Positions 1-4,862 of a stretch of 7,136 nt of DNA are shown here, in pieces (the first letter of the stretch is position 1; the number at the start of each line of letters is the position of its first letter). The notes beneath the pieces are model-generated. The model was not told the DNA's origin and ran no database searches. It worked only from the letters and a program-made list of their open reading frames with translations. Source of the DNA: Alphaproteobacteria bacterium MarineAlpha3_Bin4 (GTDB taxonomy: Bacteria; Pseudomonadota; Alphaproteobacteria; Rhodospirillales; Casp-alpha2); NCBI GenBank assembly GCA_002938045.1, contig PTLJ01000077.1:1-7136 (forward strand). The letters run 5' to 3'. The position numbers were made by a program, and so were the translations under genes.

Positions 1-1
1 C

Positions 2-460
2 TTATCGACCCAGACCCGCACCCACGCCGCGGTGCTGTCTTTGCTAAACGTCACTGACATAGACGCCCTGGTCCTCACCGCCACCGACGACTGGCCGCTT
101 TTACTTGACGTTGACATCGTCGCTCTAGGCTTCGAGCCGGCTCCGGGCGGCCAGTTGCTGCCGGTCTCCGATGCTCTCAGCCAGTTACCTGCCGGTGCCG
201 TCGACGAAATGTTGGAGCCCGAGCAAGATGTCCGCCTGGTCCACAAGATAGAGGACGACGGCACCATCTTCGGTTGCGGCGCCGACATCGTGTGCTCAGC
301 GGCGCTGGCCCGGCTGCGCCCCGCGGGCCCGGTTCCAGTTGGGCTGATGGCCTTGGGCTCGTGCGGTAACGCCTTCAACCCCGGCCAAGGCACGGAGCTG
401 ATCACCTTCCTCGGCCGGGCCCTTGAATCGCGTATCCACGGGCTGATCGGAGCAGGGTAA
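2..460 (+). CDS. DUF484 family protein (YigA-like), 3' part only
   Basis: The reading frame is open from the left edge of the window, so the true start lies outside it; 152 residues are visible. The protein matches my memory of the DUF484 family: an N-terminal stretch LSTQTRTHAAVL, then a TDDWPLLLDVDIVALGFEP segment, and near the C-terminus GLMALGS followed by NPGQGTELITFLGRALESRI. Family members are usually a little over 200 residues and are thought to have a GAF-like fold; their biochemical role is not established. The first GTG in view, at 32, is not a credible start because family-like sequence continues upstream of it. The gene abuts xerC, and in E. coli the DUF484 gene yigA also lies immediately before xerC. 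Co-transcription with xerC is therefore likely. No signal peptide or membrane segment is visible in this part, so a cytoplasmic protein is expected. Confidence 0.88.
   Translation, partial: LSTQTRTHAAVLSLLNVTDIDALVLTATDDWPLLLDVDIVALGFEPAPGGQLLPVSDALSQLPAGAVDEMLEPEQDVRLVHKIEDDGTIFGCGADIVCSAALARLRPAGPVPVGLMALGSCGNAFNPGQGTELITFLGRALESRIHGLIGAG
449..452 (+). promoter_or_regulatory. Ribosome binding site for xerC
   Basis: GGAG lies inside the last codons of the DUF484 gene, 8 bases before the TTG at 461. It supports TTG at 461 as the xerC start over the in-frame TTG at 467, for which the spacing would be 14 bases. Confidence 0.55.
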
Positions 461-1408
461 TTGATCTTGTTCATCGCCGAGCCGGCCGTCGTCCAGGCGA
501 TTGAGGATTGGCAGGCTTGGCTGGCGCACGAGAGGCGGGCATCGGCCAATACGCTCGACGCTTATGGCCGCGATCTCGCTAAGTTTCTCAAGTTCGTCGC
601 TGGGCATCTCGGCTACGCACCGGGCCTCAGGGACCTGGGCAAGCTCGCCGCTGCCGACTTCCGCGGCTATCTAGCTAAACGTAACAATGACGGCCTCAGC
701 CGAACATCGACGGCGCGGGCCCTTTCGACTCTGAGGAGCTTTTTCCGCTTTCTGGAACGCTGTGGGTTATCCAGCAACGTCGCCGTCACTGCCGTGCGCA
801 CGCCGAGAGTACCAAAATCGGTGCCGAAAGCGCTGACTGTCGAGGACGCTATGGAGGCGGTGCATGCCGCTGGGGACACGGCTGAGGAGACCTGGGTGGC
901 GAAGCGCGATGCGGCGGTGATGACTCTCCTCTACGGTTGCGGTCTTCGCATCGGCGAGGCGCTCGGACTCAGCCGCAGCAAGGCACTGTTTCCGGGTGCC
1001 GGCACCGCAAGCATCGTGGTCGCCGGCAAGGGCGGCAAAGAGCGCGTTGTCCCGGTGTTGCCAGTGGTCAGCCAAGCGATCGCCGATTACATCGCCCATT
1101 GCCCGTACGACCCGGGGCCAGATGGTCCGTTGTTCTTGGGTGTCCGTGGCAAAAGGCTCAACGCCGGTGTCGTCCAGAAGCGTATGAGGGAGCTCCGCCA
1201 ACTCCTCAATCTGCCGCAGACGGCGACGCCGCACGCGCTACGTCATAGCTTCGCTACCCATCTGCTCGCCGGCGGTGGCGATCTCCGCACTATCCAAGAA
1301 CTTCTCGGCCACGCGTCGCTGTCGACGACCCAGCGCTACACGGACATCGACGTCGAGCGTCTGAGCCAGGTCTACGCGAGCACGCATCCTCGCGCCCAGC
1401 GGCGTTGA
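461..1408 (+). CDS. xerC: Tyrosine recombinase XerC
   Basis: XerC acts with XerD at the chromosomal dif site to resolve chromosome dimers at division; it is a cytoplasmic DNA-binding recombinase. The 315-residue product has the usual length and two domains: a core-binding N-terminal helical domain (about 12–105, with ERRASANTLDAYGRDL) and a C-terminal catalytic domain (about 120–310). All six catalytic positions are visible: R163 (CGLRIGEAL), K190 (GKGGKER), H258 and R261 (HALRHSFATHLL), H284 (LLGHASLSTTQRYT) and the nucleophile Y293. The start is a rare TTG placed directly after the TAA of the DUF484 gene, with GGAG 8 bases upstream. I prefer XerC to XerD or a phage integrase because of the DUF484 neighbour, the short C-terminus, and the lack of phage genes or an adjacent attachment site. 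XerC and XerD are hard to separate by eye, so the subtype is less certain than the family. Confidence 0.93.
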   Translation: MILFIAEPAVVQAIEDWQAWLAHERRASANTLDAYGRDLAKFLKFVAGHLGYAPGLRDLGKLAAADFRGYLAKRNNDGLSRTSTARALSTLRSFFRFLERCGLSSNVAVTAVRTPRVPKSVPKALTVEDAMEAVHAAGDTAEETWVAKRDAAVMTLLYGCGLRIGEALGLSRSKALFPGAGTASIVVAGKGGKERVVPVLPVVSQAIADYIAHCPYDPGPDGPLFLGVRGKRLNAGVVQKRMRELRQLLNLPQTATPHALRHSFATHLLAGGGDLRTIQELLGHASLSTTQRYTDIDVERLSQVYASTHPRAQRR

Positions 1409-1593
1409 GCAGCGCTGGCGCTCGAAGGTCCCTACCGCGCATTATCCCCGTCACGCGGTGCCGGAATGTTTCAGACCATCTGCGACGGTTGGCACGGCTT
1501 CGTCGGCAAGTTGGATTGGCAATTTAGTCTGGGCCGTGAGCGCTTGGGTTGAAGGTGGCGAGAAGGCGGGCATGATGAAGGTCGTCAAGGACC
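1409..1593. other. Intergenic DNA with no recognisable gene
   Basis: This lies between the xerC stop and the end of the transporter remnant. Short open frames exist on both strands (for example 1466–1552 on plus and 1451–1633 on minus), but I recognise none of them and none has clear coding support. I see no strong hairpin followed by a T-run that would serve as a terminator for the converging operons. It may be decayed sequence from the missing part of the transporter gene, but no transporter-like segment can be read in any frame. Confidence 0.5.
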
Positions 1594-2030
1594 TCAAGCA
1601 AACTTGCTTTGACTGGCATCGATAAAGTTCCAATTTCTCAATACAGCTAGTGCTCGGCGCCCCGCTTCAACATGGCCAAAAAACATCGGTTCGGCGAGGC
1701 CAACGCCGCCCAGCGTACGAAACAGGATCGCCGCCCAGAAGCTGTCGGTGACGGTAGCAAAGCCGCGGCTTGAAGGGCCCCGAGGCCTAGGCAAAAGAAA
1801 TAAATCTTCCTCGGCGAGGTGCGGTCGGTGAGGCTGACCAGCACCGGCACGGCGATTAAGTACCCGGCAAAGTAAATGCCATTGATCCACCCAGCGTCAG
1901 TGTTAGTCAGTCCCCAGATGTTGACGAAAGTTGGCAGCAAGGCTGGAAAGATGAGGGTGCCCGACATGCTGAACACCTGGGCGAAGCACATCAGACTGAT
2001 CAGCTGGACTGCGGACGGGGTCAGGCTCAT
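1594..2030 (-). pseudogene. Major facilitator superfamily transporter remnant (frameshifted, truncated)
   Basis: The remnant begins with ATG at 2030. It reads like the N-terminus of an MFS permease: a first membrane segment around residues 7–30, a second around 46–66 (GWINGIYFAGYLIAVPVLV), then the cytoplasmic loop SLTDRTSPRK, which corresponds to the family's DR-containing loop 2–3 motif. After CLGLGAL the transporter-like reading moves to another frame (GFATVTDSFWAAILFRTLGGVGLA). This places a one-base loss near 1771–1778. Without correction the first frame stops at 1647. In the corrected frame, MFS similarity fades after about 1693 and a stop occurs at 1594. MFS proteins are about 400 residues with 12 segments, so roughly two thirds is missing. 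AGGA at 2038–2041 is 7 bases from the start, so an old ribosome site persists. The substrate cannot be told. It lies 65 bases downstream of lpdA on the same strand. A sequencing error could explain the frameshift but not the missing C-terminal part. Confidence 0.8.
1596..1609. repeat. Short perfect inverted repeat
   Basis: AAGCAA and TTGCTT are perfect 6-base arms around an AC spacer. The repeat sits at the end of the transporter remnant, between convergent transcription units. With a 2-base loop, some inner pairs would have to open. No T-tract follows on either strand, so it is a poor intrinsic terminator and may be chance. Confidence 0.35.
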
Positions 2031-2095
2031 ACCCGAATCCTATACGATACCGGCACGCGACAGTAGGGGCCAAGCTCGAGCAACGATTCAGCGAG

Positions 2096-3508
2096 TTAGA
2101 TGTGCATTGCTCGCCCGCCTGCGCTGAGTGCGGCTTCCTTGACCGCTTCCGGCAGGCCCGGGTGGCCGTGGCAGATGCGGGCTACATCCTCGGCTGAGCC
2201 CGAAAGCTCCATAGCGACAACAACCTCCTGGATCAAATCGCCAGCCTCTGGCCCGATGATATGGCAGCCGAGAAGGCGGTCAATCTTGGCCTCGGTTAGG
2301 ATTTTGACGAATCCATCGTCGTCGGCGTTACAGCGCGCGCGGGCGTTAGCGCTGAACGGGAACGTGCCGACCGTGTAATCAACACCGGCCGCCTTAAGCT
2401 GCTCTTCCGTTTTGCCGACGGCAGCGACCTCCGGGTGCGTGTAGACAATACCGGGGATGGCATCGTAGTTGATGTGGCCAGTCTCACCGGCGATAATCTC
2501 AACGCAAACTACGGCCTCGTCCTCAGCCTTGTGGGCGAGCATTGCGCCGCCAATGACATCGCCGACGGCGTAGATGCCCTCGACGTTAGTCTGATAGTCG
2601 TTGTCAACTGACACAAATCCATGGTCGTCGGTTTTGATACCGACATGATCGAGCCCGAGCCCGTCGGTGATTGGGCGGCGGCCGATGGCAACCAGGACTA
2701 CGTCCGCATTCATAGTCTCTTTTTTCCCACCCTTGACCGTCTCCATAGTCAGCGAGGTGGCGCCCTTGGCGGCCGTAGCGCCGGTGACTTTGGTCGACAG
2801 CTTGAAACCGAGGCCCTGCTTCTTGAGGATGCGTTGCATCTGTTTCGAGATTTCCGAATCCATGCCTGGCAGGATATGGTCAAGGAACTCAACAACCTCT
2901 ACCTCGGCGCCGAGTCGATGCCAGACGGAGCCAAGCTCCAACCCGATCACGCCGGCGCCAATGACGACAAGTTTCTTTGGTACCTTGCTGAGCGACAGCG
3001 CGCCGGTGGAGCTGACGATCTGCTTCTCGTCGATCTTAACGCCTGCGAGTGGTGTCACGTCGGAACCAGTTGCAATCATGATGGTGGAGGTCTTAAGAAC
3101 TTGCTTTTTGTTGCCTTTCTTGGTCGTCTTGACCAACACCTTGCCGGGGTCCGTGATCTCGCCAGCACCTACATGGCGGTCAATCTTGTTTTTCTTCATC
3201 AGATACTCGATACCTTTGGTCAGCTCGTTAACTACCGACTCCTTCCTGCCCATCATGGTCTTGAGATCGACCTTAAGGCCCGAAACCCGAATGCCGTGCG
3301 CAGCAAACTCGTGGCTCGCCACCTCGAAGTGGTGCGATGACTGGAGGAGCGCTTTCGATGGAATGCAGCCGACGTTCAGACAAGTCCCGCCGAGCGTGCT
3401 CTCCTTTTCGATGATGGCCGTCTTAAGACCTAGTTGCGCAGCGCGGATAGCACCGACGTAGCCGGCCGGACCACCGCCAATGACTATGAGATCGTAAGAA
3501 TCGCTCAT
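2096..3508 (-). CDS. lpdA: Dihydrolipoyl dehydrogenase (E3)
   Basis: E3 is the FAD enzyme that reoxidises dihydrolipoamide on E2 and passes the electrons to NAD+. Beside sucA and odhB it most likely serves the 2-oxoglutarate dehydrogenase complex, perhaps also pyruvate dehydrogenase. The 470-residue product has the family's usual length. Visible elements are the FAD dinucleotide fold GGGPAG (11–16), the redox disulfide C43/C48 in GGTCLNVGCIPSK, the NAD+ fold GAGVIG (184–189), the second FAD motif GIYAVGD (311–317) and the C-terminal dimerisation domain (about 350–470). The catalytic pair appears as H449 and E454 in CHGHPGLPEAVKEAAL. Most relatives have HPT and S before the Glu, so T is replaced by G and S by P here, while His and Glu are kept. 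The ATG at 3508 is preceded by GAGGAA. The gap to odhB is 37 bases, consistent with one transcript. Confidence 0.97.
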   Translation of the reverse strand: MSDSYDLIVIGGGPAGYVGAIRAAQLGLKTAIIEKESTLGGTCLNVGCIPSKALLQSSHHFEVASHEFAAHGIRVSGLKVDLKTMMGRKESVVNELTKGIEYLMKKNKIDRHVGAGEITDPGKVLVKTTKKGNKKQVLKTSTIMIATGSDVTPLAGVKIDEKQIVSSTGALSLSKVPKKLVVIGAGVIGLELGSVWHRLGAEVEVVEFLDHILPGMDSEISKQMQRILKKQGLGFKLSTKVTGATAAKGATSLTMETVKGGKKETMNADVVLVAIGRRPITDGLGLDHVGIKTDDHGFVSVDNDYQTNVEGIYAVGDVIGGAMLAHKAEDEAVVCVEIIAGETGHINYDAIPGIVYTHPEVAAVGKTEEQLKAAGVDYTVGTFPFSANARARCNADDDGFVKILTEAKIDRLLGCHIIGPEAGDLIQEVVVAMELSGSAEDVARICHGHPGLPEAVKEAALSAGGRAMHI

Positions 3509-3516
3509 GGTCCGTA

Positions 3517-3522
3517 TTCCTC
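3517..3522 (-). promoter_or_regulatory. Ribosome binding site for lpdA
   Basis: On the minus strand GAGGAA lies 8 bases before the ATG at 3508, in the 37-base gap after odhB. It supports this start and independent translation of lpdA within the operon. Confidence 0.6.
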
Positions 3523-3545
3523 GCTTGGCTTGATTGCGACGGGCC

Positions 3546-4814
3546 CTATACGTCGAGCATAATGCGCTGGGGGTCCTCGATGCATTCCTTGATACGTACC
3601 AGGAAAGAGACCGCCTCGCGGCCGTCTACGATGCGATGATCGTAACTAAGCGCCAGGTACATCATCGGCCTGACGACGACGTCATTACCGACAGCCACGG
3701 GGCGCTTTTGAATCTTGTGCATGCCGAGGATGGCCGATTGAGGCACGTTTAGTATCGGCATCGAATTCAAGGATCCGAACACGCCGCCGTTGGAGATTGT
3801 AAATGTGCCGCCTATCATCTCGTTCATGCTGAGCTTGCCGTCACGCGCGCGGCGGCCGAAGTCGCCGATCGTGCCCTCGATTTCTGGGAACCGCATTTGG
3901 TCGGCGTCTTTAAGGACCGGCACGACAAGGCCCTGTGGCGTGCCGACGGCGACGCCAATGTTGTAGAAGTTCTTGTAAATCAACTCGTCGCCATAGATCT
4001 CGCCGTTGACTGCTGGCCATTCCTTCAATGCAATACAGGCGGCGCGGACGAAGAACGACATAAAGCCCAGACGCACGCCGTGCTTCTTCTCGAAGCTCTC
4101 CTTGTAGGTGGCACGCAAGTCCATGGCTGCGCCCATGTCGACTTCGTTCCAGGTGGTCAACATGGCGGCCGTGTTCTGTGCCTCCTTTAAGCGCCCAGCA
4201 ATGATTTTACGCAGCTTGGTCATGCGCACGCGCTCTTCCCGGGGATCGTCCGGCCGCGGTGGTAGGTTGACTGACGACACCATGGTTGCAGGCGCCGCTT
4301 CCGGCGCGGCGCGCCTGGCTGTGCCTGCCTCGATAGCGGCGAGCGCGTCGCCCTTGGTGATGCGCCCGTTTTTGCCGGTGCCGTGGATAAGGTTGGCATC
4401 CAAGCTGTTGTCGTCGACCAGCTTGCGCACTGCTGGCGACAGCGTCTTGGTCGGGGCGGAGGCGGGTACAGGGGTAGGCGCGGCCGCCGGCCCGTATTCC
4501 GGCTTAGCTTCTGATTTGGATACTGGTTTGGCGGCCGGTTCTGTGGCTGCGTCGGACGGCGCTGCAGCACTGGCAGCGCTCTCCTCGAGCAACCCCAAGA
4601 CCGCACCGACGCCGACGTCCGTGCCTTCGGGCGCGACGATACTGGCGAGTGCACCGGCGATCGGTGCATTAACCTCGATGGTGACCTTGTCGGTCTCTAG
4701 CTCAACCAATGCCTCGTCGGCGGCGATGCCTTCGCCAGGAGCCTTGAACCACTTGGCGACGGTCGCCTCTGTTACGGATTCACCCAGGGTCGGGACAACG
4801 ATTTCTACACCCAT
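3546..4814 (-). CDS. odhB: 2-oxoglutarate dehydrogenase E2, dihydrolipoyllysine succinyltransferase
   Basis: Also called sucB. E2 forms the core of the complex: its lipoyl arm takes the succinyl group from E1 and transfers it to CoA. From the ATG at 4814 the product is 422 residues, typical for the family. In order it has a single lipoyl domain (1–77) with the modified lysine K43 in ELETDKVTIEV, an Ala/Pro-rich flexible linker (about 78–124), a peripheral subunit-binding domain (about 125–160, LSPAVRKLVDDNSLDA), a second linker, and the acyltransferase core (about 195–422) with YDHRIVDG, giving catalytic H393 and D397. GTFTISNGGVFGSL and the MTKLRKIIAGRL start of the core point to succinyl- rather than acetyltransferase, as does sucA upstream. 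An upstream in-frame TTG at 4823 would add three residues. I chose the ATG because GAGG lies 9 bases before it and the lipoyl domain begins naturally at MGVEIVVPTLGES. Confidence 0.97.
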   Translation of the reverse strand: MGVEIVVPTLGESVTEATVAKWFKAPGEGIAADEALVELETDKVTIEVNAPIAGALASIVAPEGTDVGVGAVLGLLEESAASAAAPSDAATEPAAKPVSKSEAKPEYGPAAAPTPVPASAPTKTLSPAVRKLVDDNSLDANLIHGTGKNGRITKGDALAAIEAGTARRAAPEAAPATMVSSVNLPPRPDDPREERVRMTKLRKIIAGRLKEAQNTAAMLTTWNEVDMGAAMDLRATYKESFEKKHGVRLGFMSFFVRAACIALKEWPAVNGEIYGDELIYKNFYNIGVAVGTPQGLVVPVLKDADQMRFPEIEGTIGDFGRRARDGKLSMNEMIGGTFTISNGGVFGSLNSMPILNVPQSAILGMHKIQKRPVAVGNDVVVRPMMYLALSYDHRIVDGREAVSFLVRIKECIEDPQRIMLDV

Positions 4815-4823
4815 GACTTGCAA

Positions 4824-4827
4824 CCTC
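4824..4827 (-). promoter_or_regulatory. Ribosome binding site for odhB, deciding the start
   Basis: On the minus strand GAGG lies 9 bases before the ATG at 4814 and directly touches the TTG at 4823. The spacing is right only for the ATG, so the TTG should not be used as the start. Confidence 0.6.
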
Positions 4828-4862
4828 AGCTATTTCTCTCTCTCACGGGGGGCAGTGAGTTT

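Noticed and set aside
461..1408. xerC as a phage or integron integrase marking a mobile island
   Set aside because: The length, DUF484 neighbour and housekeeping surroundings fit chromosomal XerC; there is no tRNA, attachment repeat or phage gene nearby.
1411..1422. AGCGCTGGCGCT hairpin just after the xerC stop as a terminator
   Set aside because: The usable stem is only 4–5 pairs with a very small loop, and no T-run follows.
1466..1552. Short plus-strand open frame of 28 codons after xerC
   Set aside because: There is no clear ribosome site, no recognisable sequence and no sign of conservation that can be judged from one sequence.
2074..2081. GCTCGAGC palindrome between lpdA and the transporter remnant
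   Set aside because: An 8-base self-complementary word with no extended stem or T-run is expected by chance and gives no terminator or operator evidence.
2621..3461. Two long plus-strand open frames opposite lpdA
   Set aside because: Both overlap each other and the well-supported lpdA gene, and neither shows family motifs.
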